A stretch of DNA of 64,000 nt from Martinezella hainanensis (GCF_900094555.1 NZ_FMAC01000002.1:620001-684000); one strand, 5' to 3'. Counted from the first letter of the stretch, positions 16,360 to 24,622 are shown. The notes: generated by a model from the letters alone, not told the origin. Made by a program: numbers and translations.

Positions 16360-16625
16360 CTCGGCTCCCAGTTTTGAAGATTAAGCATTCCTTTGACGAC
16401 CAGTTCGGCGCCGCCGGCGCCGCCGTTTGCAATTGCAGCCATAAAATGCACCGTGTTTAGAGCTGGTCCCTCGAAAATGAATTCACATTCGATAAAATCA
16501 CAATTTATCAACGAGGGTGGTCGGCCACCCTCGTAAATCATTTTACAGTGCTCAAATATGGTGTCTCGGTGATCTGCGTAGTCGAGTTTAATTATCTGGT
16601 CAGCGACGCGTTTCTTTTCACTCAT
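16356..16625 (-). CDS. Small protein coupled to coiled-coil membrane protein
   Basis: This 89-residue protein has a charged N-terminus, then a segment CKMIYEGGRPPSLINCDF-ECEF whose repeated NCxF/ECEF pattern resembles one or two turns of a pentapeptide-like beta helix, and a hydrophobic Ala/Gly-rich C-terminus. It is the first gene of a two-gene unit with the coiled-coil membrane protein. No known family is recognised with confidence. Both genes are lower in GC than the phage late genes, consistent with acquired cargo. Confidence 0.62.
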   Translation of the reverse strand: MSEKKRVADQIIKLDYADHRDTIFEHCKMIYEGGRPPSLINCDFIECEFIFEGPALNTVHFMAAIANGGAGGAELVVKGMLNLQNWEPR

Positions 16626-16824
16626 GCGGATACCTTTTAATTACGCATCGATCTTTGCTTGACGCTAGTTGCCGACAAATATCAAAAAACGAAGGAATGT
16701 CGACGGTTTCCCGTATGTCTTGGATCATGGCCACAGCCCGTCGAGCGCGCATTTTTCGATGCGGTTGATCTGATCATGTCCCTCTCCGCGCGCTCGATTT
16801 CCTCGAGAAAGTCATTGACGGTAC

Positions 16825-17016
16825 TCATCTCCTGCATTCCATTTTCGATCGGCTGATGGACCCATTTTTGCAAAGAAACTTGCCGTCCGATGTGCACGAG
16901 ACGATGCCGCCTTTCTTCCCAGAACACGGGGTATTTCGCGCGTCCACCAATGTGGGAACGGCCACAATTGCGATTGTTAAAAAAAGAAATGTGAGACGCG
17001 GGATTGATTTCGACAT
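16825..17016 (-). CDS. Small secreted Cys-rich protein
   Basis: The start at 17016 gives a signal peptide ([26 protein letters not shown]) followed by a 37-residue mature peptide with four Cys in a [11 protein letters not shown] / FLCKNGS / KMEC pattern. This pattern is shared by many small secreted proteins of Proteobacteria; they are uncharacterised as far as I know. The four Cys could form two disulphides. It is a separate minus-strand gene within the cargo region. Confidence 0.68.
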   Translation of the reverse strand: MSKSIPRLTFLFLTIAIVAVPTLVDARNTPCSGKKGGIVSCTSDGKFLCKNGSISRSKMECRR

Positions 17017-17258
17017 TGCATCCTCCGATGCATGCCACATTTCATCGAAATCGCGCAAAAGTCGAGCCGCTTCCAGCAAGCGTTCCCCACAGCTTCACAT
17101 CTTTCCAAATCGGCTTGCGGATAGTCCCGATCTGAACGAGCTGGCACATGTTCATGCCAATGAGCTCTTTCGGTGGAGGGCTCACCAGATCGGCGGTTAG
17201 GCTTAAACCCATCTCGTCGGCGCTGGTCAAAAAACCTCGCAAAGCAGTCTGGTAGGTT

Positions 17259-18080
17259 TCAGTTTTCCATAAGTTGTCGTCGGAAAAGCTTTTCTATCGC
17301 GAGTCCGATGAATAGGGCGCAGGTTCCAAACCAAAGGACATAGGGAATATCCACGAGACGATCACTGTAATTTCCATAGTAGGCCGTCCTCATCCACTCC
17401 ACACAGACCAAAACTGGATTGTATGCCAAAATATCTCCGATATAGAACGGCAACTCTGATGGAACGAAAACAGCTCCAGAGCCGATGTATACGAGGATCA
17501 TCAGCAGGACATAGACGGTCAAGAAAAGTGGTTGGATGAGTGACAAAAGTCCAGCGATCGTTCCGCAGCCCACCGCAAGATAAAGTGTCGCGAGAAAGCA
17601 GAGTACCGCTTTTTCCAGATCTTCCGGGAATGGATCCTGACCCGTAACCCAAAGAATAAATATCAAAAGAGCGATCATGATGAACGCGGAGACGATTTCC
17701 AGTGCTGCTCGTCCCCATAGCACATCCAAAATTTTAACCTGCTGAAAAGCGAGCATTGGTCGATTTGTGACTGCGGAATATGCCATGAATCGCGATAGAT
17801 ACATAAAAGTAAGAGTGGGCATCAAACCTGTGGCTGTAAACGTAGCCACGCTGTCGCCGTACGGCGGAGCTCCATGCACGACGAACATTCTGATAAGCAA
17901 CAAGACCACCATATGCACCAGCGGCCAAAGCGGAACGACAATAAAACCTAAGCCGTGATTGAAGAACCTGGTCCTCATATCTCTTAACATAACAGCCCAA
18001 ATCGCGTTCCCGTTTGAGCGGATCGAATCTTGAAAAGCGCCAAATTTTCCGGGACCGTTTCGTTTGGTCTTATTGAACAT
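17259..18080 (-). CDS. ABC-2 type polysaccharide export permease
   Basis: This 273-residue inner-membrane protein has about six hydrophobic segments and the N-terminal landmark AVMLRDMRTRFFNHGLGF, as in KpsM/Wzm-type permeases that export capsule or O-antigen. The motif near the middle (QVKILDVLWGRAALEIVSA) also fits that family. A Wzm/KpsM permease needs a partner ATPase, and none is encoded nearby. It may use a chromosomal ATPase or compete with the host permease. It overlaps the upstream small membrane ORF by 11 bases and belongs to the same minus-strand unit. Confidence 0.82.
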   Translation of the reverse strand: MFNKTKRNGPGKFGAFQDSIRSNGNAIWAVMLRDMRTRFFNHGLGFIVVPLWPLVHMVVLLLIRMFVVHGAPPYGDSVATFTATGLMPTLTFMYLSRFMAYSAVTNRPMLAFQQVKILDVLWGRAALEIVSAFIMIALLIFILWVTGQDPFPEDLEKAVLCFLATLYLAVGCGTIAGLLSLIQPLFLTVYVLLMILVYIGSGAVFVPSELPFYIGDILAYNPVLVCVEWMRTAYYGNYSDRLVDIPYVLWFGTCALFIGLAIEKLFRRQLMEN

Positions 18081-18228
18081 ATTTTAGGTATCCTGCGGCG
18101 CGCAACGCATAGAGAACTATGAAAAACAACAGCGTAGCGATCATAAGATCGACGTTGAATTTGTTGAACAGAGCTAGATAGCTCTGTTTTGGCGCCTCTT
18201 TAAGCAACCTCTTTTTGCTGTGCGTCAT
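18070..18228 (-). CDS. 52-residue single-span membrane protein
   Basis: An ATG at 18228 opens a 52-codon frame ending at 18070, overlapping the permease start by 11 bases, so the two may be translationally coupled. The product has a basic N-terminus (MTHSKKRLLKEAPKQ), a hydrophobic helix (about 28-45) and a short tail. It may be a permease accessory peptide or a remnant of a larger polysaccharide-chain co-polymerase. Only topology and position support it. Confidence 0.5.
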   Translation of the reverse strand: MTHSKKRLLKEAPKQSYLALFNKFNVDLMIATLLFFIVLYALRAAGYLKYVQ

Positions 18229-18403
18229 TCTGTGGTTGCCTGGACAAGAGAGTCGATCGATAGAGTGCCTATCGTGAATCGACTATAAACTGACGATCAC
18301 CCATAGCAAGATCATCATCGCAATCGATAATCGCCTGACCAGCGGGGGATCATACTGAGTTTCCTTCACGGTTTCAGGGAACTCTAAGAATAGACGAAAG
18401 CCG

Positions 18404-19117
18404 TCATTTCACATGCTCACTTGGCCACGTTTTTCCGAGAGTGAAGAGATTCTCTGGAGAAGATATTAGCGAACGCAGAAAGTGTTTTCGGCCCAATTGC
18501 GCCAGGGCGTTGGCGTGAGCAGTCAATTCGTTTGGCTTCGCATCTCTCTTCAAGATTTCCTGAAAGGCGTTAGCGACAAAGGTTTGTGCATCTTCGGATG
18601 GGGGAACCCTCTCTTCCCAATTAGATGTTTTCACCGCCTCGCAACCTATCAACCAAAGTTTCTCGATGGTGAATTTGGGCACTGTGAACCCCGCTGCGGT
18701 CAGATAAGTCCAGAGAGTTGCCTGCGTGAATCCGTTAAAATGGAAGTCGCCTGGATGTTTCTGATTGCCGAACATGCAGCGCATCCAGTTGAACTCTATT
18801 TCGAAACCGGGATCAGAGCGCATCCTGTCAATGATGCCATAGACATAGCTTGTCTGGATTTTGAGAACGCCGCCGACTTCAAGAAGATTGGCCCAATCGA
18901 GCAGGGCGTTCATGGTGTGTGCGTGAGGGATATGTTCCAATACATCCCAAGCCAAGATTTCATTGAAGTGGCCTTGGGGGAGTGGTGTCAGATCGTTATT
19001 TTTGACAAGAAAGTCTGGTTTGCAGGCTTCATCAACATCAATGGCTAGATAGCCGGGATAGCGCTTATAGCCAGCGCCCATGTTGATCTTCTTGATGCTC
19101 ATATCCATTTCGAACAT
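18404..19117 (-). CDS. SAM-dependent methyltransferase with DUF4214-like tail
   Basis: The ATG at 19117 has a GAAGGAAG site upstream; the product has 237 residues. Residues 1-160 form a class I methyltransferase of the type found in polysaccharide clusters: KINMGAGYKRYPGYLAIDVD is the SAM-binding loop region and LAWDVLEHIPH the motif before the methyl site. The C-terminal part (FVANAFQEILKRDAKPNELTAH region) resembles DUF4214, a helical module seen in glycan enzymes. With the ABC-2 permease it suggests modification of an exported glycan. It precedes the small membrane ORF and permease in the same direction. Confidence 0.75.
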   Translation of the reverse strand: MFEMDMSIKKINMGAGYKRYPGYLAIDVDEACKPDFLVKNNDLTPLPQGHFNEILAWDVLEHIPHAHTMNALLDWANLLEVGGVLKIQTSYVYGIIDRMRSDPGFEIEFNWMRCMFGNQKHPGDFHFNGFTQATLWTYLTAAGFTVPKFTIEKLWLIGCEAVKTSNWEERVPPSEDAQTFVANAFQEILKRDAKPNELTAHANALAQLGRKHFLRSLISSPENLFTLGKTWPSEHVK

Positions 19118-19339
19118 AGAACTTCCTTCAGATATGGCCGCCAAGAGATCTCCCAAGTTTTAACTTGCTCACTGTGGAGCCGTAGTCTTCGATAGCGATC
19201 CGTTATTCTTATCTGTAGAGCGTGAATTGTTAATGAGTATTGCTACAAGATGGCAAGCGGCAAACTCGGACACAAAGATTAAAAAATTGCTGAATAGGTG
19301 CATCTTGTGAGCGCTCGTTATGTGACGCTGTCATCGCGT

Positions 19340-19547
19340 CCGGGCCTACGGCTTCGCATCGCTTCCGATCATCCATGTGCTACAGCGAGCCGCGGGTAGG
19401 GGCGTCGAGGTTCTCGCGATCCTCGACAAGACGAACGAGCGGAAATATTCGGGCGCCACGCTACTCGAAGTCGCCTGCGTTCCGGTCTGGATCGATTTCG
19501 AGCCGGCCATCGCCCACAACAAGGTCATGGTGGTCATCGGCAAGTAG
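19340..19547 (+). pseudogene. Remnant of phospholipase-D-family nuclease
   Basis: In one plus-strand frame (19377-19547) the translation reads GRGVEVLAILDKTNERKYS, then VWIDFEPAIAHNKVMVVIGK and stops. The spacing matches the central part of Nuc-type phospholipase-D superfamily endonucleases, in which AHNKVM is the catalytic HxK of an HKD motif. The N-terminus is missing and the usual Asp and C-terminal half after VMVI are gone, so this is a decayed fragment. Such nucleases are often carried by plasmids and integrative elements, so it may mark an older insertion. Confidence 0.72.
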
Positions 19548-19628
19548 CCGCGCAGCGGTAGCCATACTGATTGCGCGAGTTAGCATCATGGCTTCGGCCG
19601 TTACAATTTTATGTCCTTACGGAAGGGA

Positions 19629-20201
19629 TTATCGCGCGACATGCTGGCTATCTATCCTTAGAGCTTCGAACGTATTTTCTGGCTTCGGCTCGGGGGTAAG
19701 TATGTATCCAGTCGTCGATTTTTTTGCCGAGAAATAGGCGATTTCGATATCCTCGTAGCCGATCAAGGGCCAGGAATAATGCGCTTCCACCTTCAGCATG
19801 GCGCCGTCGACGTCGGAACGAGAAAAACACCCCCTTGATGCTATCGCCTTTTTCGGGAAGTTTTTTATCGCAAGCAGGTCATTGCTGCTCGATAGTGCGT
19901 TCACTCCGACAGAGCTGCCAACTAAAACGCAGCTAAACCAAACGTCATATACCGGGAAATTGCCAGTATTCGACACTAAGAACTGCGTCGCAAATATTTG
20001 GCTTCCATCAAGATTCGCGCCAGAAGTAATCGAGACTGATGGCGCAAAAATCTGCCAAAGCGTAAATATGGTAACGATTATACCGGCGTAATCCCAGAAT
20101 CCTCTCCAACCACGGCGGAACTTGGTCCACCATCCTTCTTTTCCCTTTTGGCTCGTCGCATTTTTTTTCTTTTGATGTGTATTATACGGACGTTTTCCCA
20201 C
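19629..20201 (-). CDS. Membrane-anchored protein of unknown function
   Basis: The frame begins with GTG at 20201. The 190-residue product has a strongly basic N-terminus (about 1-33), one membrane segment (about 38-56) and a beta-rich extracytoplasmic or cytoplasmic domain with two Cys. It follows the 303-residue gene by 34 bases in the same direction and probably shares its transcript. Low GC and isolation in the cargo zone suggest acquisition. I recognise no domain. Confidence 0.6.
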   Translation of the reverse strand: MGKRPYNTHQKKKNATSQKGKEGWWTKFRRGWRGFWDYAGIIVTIFTLWQIFAPSVSITSGANLDGSQIFATQFLVSNTGNFPVYDVWFSCVLVGSSVGVNALSSSNDLLAIKNFPKKAIASRGCFSRSDVDGAMLKVEAHYSWPLIGYEDIEIAYFSAKKSTTGYILTPEPKPENTFEALRIDSQHVAR

Positions 20202-20235
20202 TCATCGATCTCCATAGCCTGATCGAACCGCTCGC

Positions 20236-21147
20236 TCAAAAAGCAAATTTCGCTGGCGTCCATTGGCCTGTTTGTAAGTCCGGATAATACATGTCCTCGG
20301 GAGCAAAACGCGGTCGCGATTCCATTGAAAGCATTCGCTCATGATCGTACGTGAAGACCCTGGGATCGAACTGTGCCTCGAGCAGAATGGCGATTGCTGA
20401 GACTGCTGATATGCAATGCGAAAGCGTTGCTTTGTCATAGTTTTTATATCGGTCATGCTTGACCTCATTATATGCCTGATACCAGAGAAGGCTTTTCGTC
20501 GGATTGTCTTTTACCCAGTCAGCGAAGGGGCGGACTGGATCGAGCCACGGATAAGGTGCCAATCGAACCGAATATTCTTTGAGCTTTAGAACATCGCACG
20601 TTTTGAAGTAGTCCTTGGTGCTGCTTCCCTCATACTCGTTAGCGCGCAGGACCGACTTCCATTGCGCCTCAACTTCCGTACAGCACACAATCAACAGGTT
20701 CATTATGGCCGGGCCGTAGACGTTCGCGTTTGAGCCACCCGGCTCAATTACTCTGAAGATCTCAGAAAGTTGGCCAAGAATTGCCGACAAATGATCTCGT
20801 GCGCGAGCAATGAATTCTTGATCGCTTTGCGAACGAGGTATCCAATAACTCGGTCCACCGTGGTTTTGCCTGTAGATGCGTGAATGATAATAGCCAGGAG
20901 GGAACAGCAGCTCTCTAACTTCACGCTCGACGCCTTCGGTAGTGAGTTCGGAGGGATAGGGCGGTCCGTTTAAGAACCTCTCAACCAGATTTTCGCTAGG
21001 GGCTGCGGTGATTTCCTGCTTGAGGCTGCTGATAGCTCGTGTGCTGGTTACCATCCAGCAGGGGGCAATGACCTCTAACTGAGGCCCGTATGCCACGAAA
21101 TAGCGAGGAGTTTCGTCAGGACTCGAAGCTTGCTGATCATCTGTCAT
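20236..21147 (-). CDS. Hypothetical protein with helical HEPN-like C-terminal region
   Basis: The ATG at 21147 follows GGGAGG; the product has 303 residues with no membrane segments. The C-terminal half contains LLWYQAYNEVKHDRYKNY followed by a long helix, a pattern seen in HEPN-related and abortive-infection-like helical proteins. A canonical Rx4-6H catalytic motif is not obvious, so a ribonuclease activity is not supported. It leads a two-gene unit with the membrane-anchored protein. A phage-exclusion role is possible from location only. Confidence 0.6.
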   Translation of the reverse strand: MTDDQQASSPDETPRYFVAYGPQLEVIAPCWMVTSTRAISSLKQEITAAPSENLVERFLNGPPYPSELTTEGVEREVRELLFPPGYYHSRIYRQNHGGPSYWIPRSQSDQEFIARARDHLSAILGQLSEIFRVIEPGGSNANVYGPAIMNLLIVCCTEVEAQWKSVLRANEYEGSSTKDYFKTCDVLKLKEYSVRLAPYPWLDPVRPFADWVKDNPTKSLLWYQAYNEVKHDRYKNYDKATLSHCISAVSAIAILLEAQFDPRVFTYDHERMLSMESRPRFAPEDMYYPDLQTGQWTPAKFAF

Positions 21148-21277
21148 GTTCGCCTCCCGCTTTAGCTGGTGAAGGTGACACGAGGCGTGCTCGAGTCAAG
21201 CGCTCCATGCTGGCTCGGGTCCAGGCAGCGTGGGTCAAAGCGGCGATTGAAAGGGCCATCAAGTCCAAACAGCGCGT

Positions 21278-22390
21278 TTAATCCTTCGTAATCTTCATCC
21301 AGAGCCAGTCCGCATATTTGTCGCCTTTCTTCCGGATGTGCGTGTAGCGCTTCAGGCTGTTCCATGACCGATGGCCTGAGACGGTTGCGACGCGTGGGAT
21401 CTCCCAACCGAGCTCAAACAGGCGGGAAATCCCCTCGTGCCGCATGTCGTGGAAGTGAAGATCGTCGATGCCGAGCATCTTACATGTGTTCGTAAAGTTG
21501 CTCGAGATGGTCCCAGGGTTAAAGGGGAAAATCCGTGGCCCAACCTTCGGCATGGCGTCGATTATGATGAGAGCCTCTGGGGTGAGGGAGCATCGCACAT
21601 CATTGCCGATCTTTTGGTCGGGGTGCTTCATATCTCGTACGAGAATCTCCATGTTTTCGCGGTCAAGGTCGTCCCATCGTAATGTGGTGATCTCCTCTTG
21701 TCGCCGCGTTGAGAAGATTCCAAACAGGATGATCTTGTGCATCGGGGAGGCTTCGACCGTGCGCTGGCTTCTTTCAAAAAAATAGGTAAGCAGGAGCTTG
21801 AGCTCCGCAAGCGTCGGGCGTCTCTTGCGTTCGCCGCTACGACTGATGATCCCGAGCCACTTCAGCACCTTCGTGGCATCACGAAAGGCCTGTTCGCTTA
21901 GCTCATAACCCCACATCGGCCTAGCGATCGCGAAGATTGAAGCGAGATGCGACATATAGTTGCCAACGGTCTGAGGCTTACGTGCGATGCTCTCCTCCCT
22001 GCCATTCGTATCGGGATTCCAGCCAACTGCGAGATCCTTCGCGAAGCGCGTCAAATCGGTGCTGGCTATTTCGCCGCACCGCATGAAGGCAAGTTCGTGT
22101 TTCTTGATCACGTTGAGAACTTGGGTTTTGGTGCGCCCGATGTCTTTGACCGAATCCTTGAGATACTGATCGATCGCATCGGCAAGCGTAACGTCAGGTC
22201 TGAGCAGTCGCTGAAGAGCCCCTGGCTCATCTAGGGCCGCCTCCCGTTTATTAAGCCATGCCTTTGCTGCCGGCTTTCGGTCGAAGGTCTGAGCTTCGGT
22301 GTGCACAAGCTTGCCGCCTCGCTTCATCCGGATCTGGGCGGTGTAAGCCTTGGTCCCGTTTCGGCGGGTTCGTTCGGATATGGTGCCCAT
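21278..22390 (-). CDS. Tyrosine-type site-specific integrase (first)
   Basis: From the ATG at 22390 the protein has 370 residues. The N-terminal part has the AP2-like strand pattern (KAYTAQIRMKRGG) and a SAM-like core-binding domain. The catalytic domain keeps all expected residues: Arg in FSTRRQEEITTLRW, Lys in MKHPDQK, HDMRH box, GHRSW and the nucleophile Tyr in LKRYTHIRK. It is complete, unlike a remnant. It lies at the end of the early minus-strand operon with the RNase H stop one base upstream of its ATG. No obvious att site is seen beside it. Confidence 0.88.
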   Translation of the reverse strand: MGTISERTRRNGTKAYTAQIRMKRGGKLVHTEAQTFDRKPAAKAWLNKREAALDEPGALQRLLRPDVTLADAIDQYLKDSVKDIGRTKTQVLNVIKKHELAFMRCGEIASTDLTRFAKDLAVGWNPDTNGREESIARKPQTVGNYMSHLASIFAIARPMWGYELSEQAFRDATKVLKWLGIISRSGERKRRPTLAELKLLLTYFFERSQRTVEASPMHKIILFGIFSTRRQEEITTLRWDDLDRENMEILVRDMKHPDQKIGNDVRCSLTPEALIIIDAMPKVGPRIFPFNPGTISSNFTNTCKMLGIDDLHFHDMRHEGISRLFELGWEIPRVATVSGHRSWNSLKRYTHIRKKGDKYADWLWMKITKD

Positions 22391-22391
22391 T

Positions 22392-23279
22392 TCACGCTGC
22401 CCCCGCGACAAGCGAGGGGGCGTCCGACGGCAATGTTTGAGGGCAACCCTCGGATGCTGCCGTTTCCATGGCTTTGCGGCGTCCGATCACGGACAGTTCG
22501 TCGGCGCGCTCATTGCCTTCGATTCCGACGTGGCCTTTGACCCATGCCACTGTCAGCTCTGAGCATTTGTTCAGCGCCTCATCGATCGCCTGCCACAGTT
22601 CTAGATTCTTCACCACACCGGTCTCTGGCTTAGTGGCGGCAGGTCCTTTTCGGCTCCAGCCGTTCTTCTTCCAATTGTGCCGCCAGATGTTGCAGCCATT
22701 CACGACATACTGGCTGTCGCACCAGATCGTAGCCGCCTGATCCTTCAAGAAATGGTCGATGAGCCATTGGACCGCCTCGAGCATGCCCGTCATTTCCATG
22801 ACATTGTTCGTGGTCTCGCCAAGGCCACCGGACAGCGCCGCAACTTCCAGGCCGTCCCTGTAGACGACAACGCCCCAGCCACCGCTTCCCGGGTTCGGCT
22901 CGCAGGCACCGTCGCAGAAGATGTGTACGCCGAAAGAGGTATCTGGAACTTGGTTGACCTTGTCGACGCGAGCGACATGTTTGCCTCGCTTTGAGCGTTT
23001 TGCGGCGGACGGAGCCGGAGCGGCCGACGACGACATTTCCCTGTTGGCCGTTCCGTTACGATTGTGAGGAGTGCTGAGCGCGTCGGTATCCTTTTCAGGA
23101 ACAGCTTTCTGGATCTCCCGCAATGTCATGTAGAGATCTTCTTGGAACTTAATCCGGGTTTTCAATAATTTCTGTGCGATCCATGCCGCTTGACGCGCTG
23201 TTTTGAACGCATGGATATCGACCTGTCGCTTTCGAAGATATGCTGCAAGTCGCTCGAGCCCTTCTGGCCATATGTACAT
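22392..23279 (-). CDS. RNase HI with long N-terminal extension
   Basis: The protein has 295 residues. Residues about 117-260 are RNase HI: FCDGACEPNPGSGGWG with Asp123, the Glu in NVMEMTGMLEAV, the Asp in IWCDSQYVVNG, and WVKGHVGIEGNERADEL with the His and last Asp. The D-E-D-D set is complete, so it should cut RNA in RNA-DNA hybrids. The first 115 residues are a helical basic segment and a Ser/Ala/Lys linker absent from ordinary RNase HI. The gene ends one base before the integrase start, in the phage early operon, so a role in phage replication or primer removal is likely. Confidence 0.85.
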   Translation of the reverse strand: MYIWPEGLERLAAYLRKRQVDIHAFKTARQAAWIAQKLLKTRIKFQEDLYMTLREIQKAVPEKDTDALSTPHNRNGTANREMSSSAAPAPSAAKRSKRGKHVARVDKVNQVPDTSFGVHIFCDGACEPNPGSGGWGVVVYRDGLEVAALSGGLGETTNNVMEMTGMLEAVQWLIDHFLKDQAATIWCDSQYVVNGCNIWRHNWKKNGWSRKGPAATKPETGVVKNLELWQAIDEALNKCSELTVAWVKGHVGIEGNERADELSVIGRRKAMETAASEGCPQTLPSDAPSLVAGAA

Positions 23280-23458
23280 TTCTCTGTCTCATCGTGGTTT
23301 CCGTTAATCGGAGCCGCTCCCAGGAATTCCGGAAGCGGCGGTTCGATCGATCTCCAGAAGTGCCACGATTGGCAAAACTTATAGCCAGCCTACCGCTGAG
23401 GCGCATGGAGCCTGGCGAGACCGTAGGTTGAGCGGGCCGAAGGCTGGCGCGAAGCGCC

Positions 23459-23755
23459 TCAGGCTTGGTCCGGTCTCCTCACGCCGCGGTCGATTTCACG
23501 ATATCTAATCTGTGTCTTGATCCGACTGATCAAGTCGTCGGCGATCTTCTCCGCCCGCTCCTTGCCGAATATCAGTTCCATTTGCTTCCGAGTCTGTACG
23601 CGGATGCTGTTCAACCTACCGGTACGTGCCGGTTTGTCGAGGTCGATAATCGCCTTCGCAGCTCCAGCGGTCGCTCCATGACTTCGATGAAGTGGAAATG
23701 GAACGATCTCCGCAGGCGGCTTCCATGAGAGAAGGTCGAGTTGTTCTTCAGTCAT
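23459..23755 (-). CDS. DUF6074-like small phage early protein
   Basis: The ATG at 23755 overlaps the end of the preceding HTH gene; the product has 98 residues. It contains EIVPFPLHRSHGA, and a basic helical C-terminal half (RKQMELIFGKERAEKI). The VPFPL segment followed by basic residues resembles the rhizobial DUF6074 family, with limited confidence. Function is unknown, possibly nucleic-acid binding. Confidence 0.58.
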   Translation of the reverse strand: MTEEQLDLLSWKPPAEIVPFPLHRSHGATAGAAKAIIDLDKPARTGRLNSIRVQTRKQMELIFGKERAEKIADDLISRIKTQIRYREIDRGVRRPDQA

Positions 23756-24263
23756 CGCGGCTTGCTCCCATATCAGGACCGCCAACGCATAAGGGATACG
23801 TTGGCGAGACCTCTCCCTTACTTAGCCCGGGGATACGTTGGCGAGACCTACCGTCAGATGGCACAGAGATTCGAAGCACTCTGACACGCTCTTGCACGCT
23901 ATCGCCATCCTGATATTCGACCATGAGGTACCCCAAGTTCTTCAGCCGGCTTATGTCTCTATGAGTTGATCGAAGCGATCGACCGGAGCGACATGAAAGC
24001 GCCTTATCGGTAAGGCGACATGTTCCATCCCGTCGCGACACGTGGGACGATATACAGTCCAGCGTCGATCTGCATAGCCTCAACCCGGCCAAATCACCCG
24101 CGGCTCGCACTTGCCAGTCTTGGATATACTCTCCCGCAACAACGGGACGTGTCGGCCATAGGTACGGAATGGCCGGAACCGGGGCTATCTTCCGCGGTTG
24201 CCCGGAGAAGACGAATTCCTCTTCCAATCCGGATGGAAGGAGGGAACGACGTTGATGTTTCAT
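23748..24263 (-). CDS. Helix-turn-helix early regulatory or replication protein
   Basis: From the ATG at 24263, which overlaps the previous stop as ATGA, the product has 171 residues. The segment SSHVSRRDGTCRLTDKALSC-SGRSLRSTHRDISRLKNLGYL is a winged helix typical of phage replication initiators and plasmid-type regulators (helix two is about residues 95-115). The tail after residue 140 is coded across two 20-bp direct repeats. Codon composition is ordinary for the region. It may bind the repeats inside or near its own gene. Confidence 0.6.
   Translation of the reverse strand: MKHQRRSLLPSGLEEEFVFSGQPRKIAPVPAIPYLWPTRPVVAGEYIQDWQVRAAGDLAGLRLCRSTLDCISSHVSRRDGTCRLTDKALSCRSGRSLRSTHRDISRLKNLGYLMVEYQDGDSVQERVRVLRISVPSDGRSRQRIPGLSKGEVSPTYPLCVGGPDMGASRDD
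23793..23849. repeat. Two perfect 20-bp direct repeats
   Basis: The 20-base sequence beginning GGGATACGTTGG occurs at 23793-23812 and again at 23830-23849, 37 bases apart, inside the 3' part of the HTH gene but in different reading frames. The first copy also forms a CCAACG...CGTTGG inverted repeat with bases 23782-23787. The core TGGCGAGACC appears a third time at 23413-23422. They may be operators or replication iterons. Confidence 0.6.
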
Positions 24264-24574
24264 GACAGCCAAGCAGCGTCCTCGTACCAACGCACGGCCG
24301 TCTCGAGCCGGCGCTGCGCATTGCGGTACAGGCGCTTGGCATTTGCAAGCTCAGCGTAGTCGTCGCTGAGAGCGCTGAGCATAGCCTCCCACTGGTCGCT
24401 ACCTCGCTCGACAAACTCAATGCCTCGTGTAGCTTTCCAGTCGGCGAACGAAATGCTCAAATGGCCTTTGAGATGCTTGACGTCGCTAAGTAGGCGTTGA
24501 GCTTCGATCGCTCTGTCGCCGACGGTTTCCTTTAGATTTGTCAGCGTTTTCCGGCTGTTAACGGGTTTTGCCAA
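24260..24574 (-). CDS. Small helical phage early protein
   Basis: This 104-residue protein starts with TTG at 24574 behind GGAG and is entirely helical and charged, with no recognised motif. It lies between the 105-residue gene and the HTH gene, whose start it overlaps, so it is part of the early minus-strand operon. Function is unknown. Confidence 0.6.
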   Translation of the reverse strand: MAKPVNSRKTLTNLKETVGDRAIEAQRLLSDVKHLKGHLSISFADWKATRGIEFVERGSDQWEAMLSALSDDYAELANAKRLYRNAQRRLETAVRWYEDAAWLS

Positions 24575-24622
24575 TGTTTTGTTCTCCGGGTTTTGATGAG
24601 GTAAGACGGGGTGAGGACCGAC

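Noticed and set aside
21090..21281. 63-residue plus-strand frame between the cargo pair and the integrase
   Set aside because: Its last 24 residues look helical but there is no ribosome site, and most of it is antisense to the start of the 303-residue gene.
23793..23849. CRISPR array
   Set aside because: Only two perfect repeats with a 17-base gap inside a gene, and no cas genes besides a distant lone Cas2-like protein; not an array.
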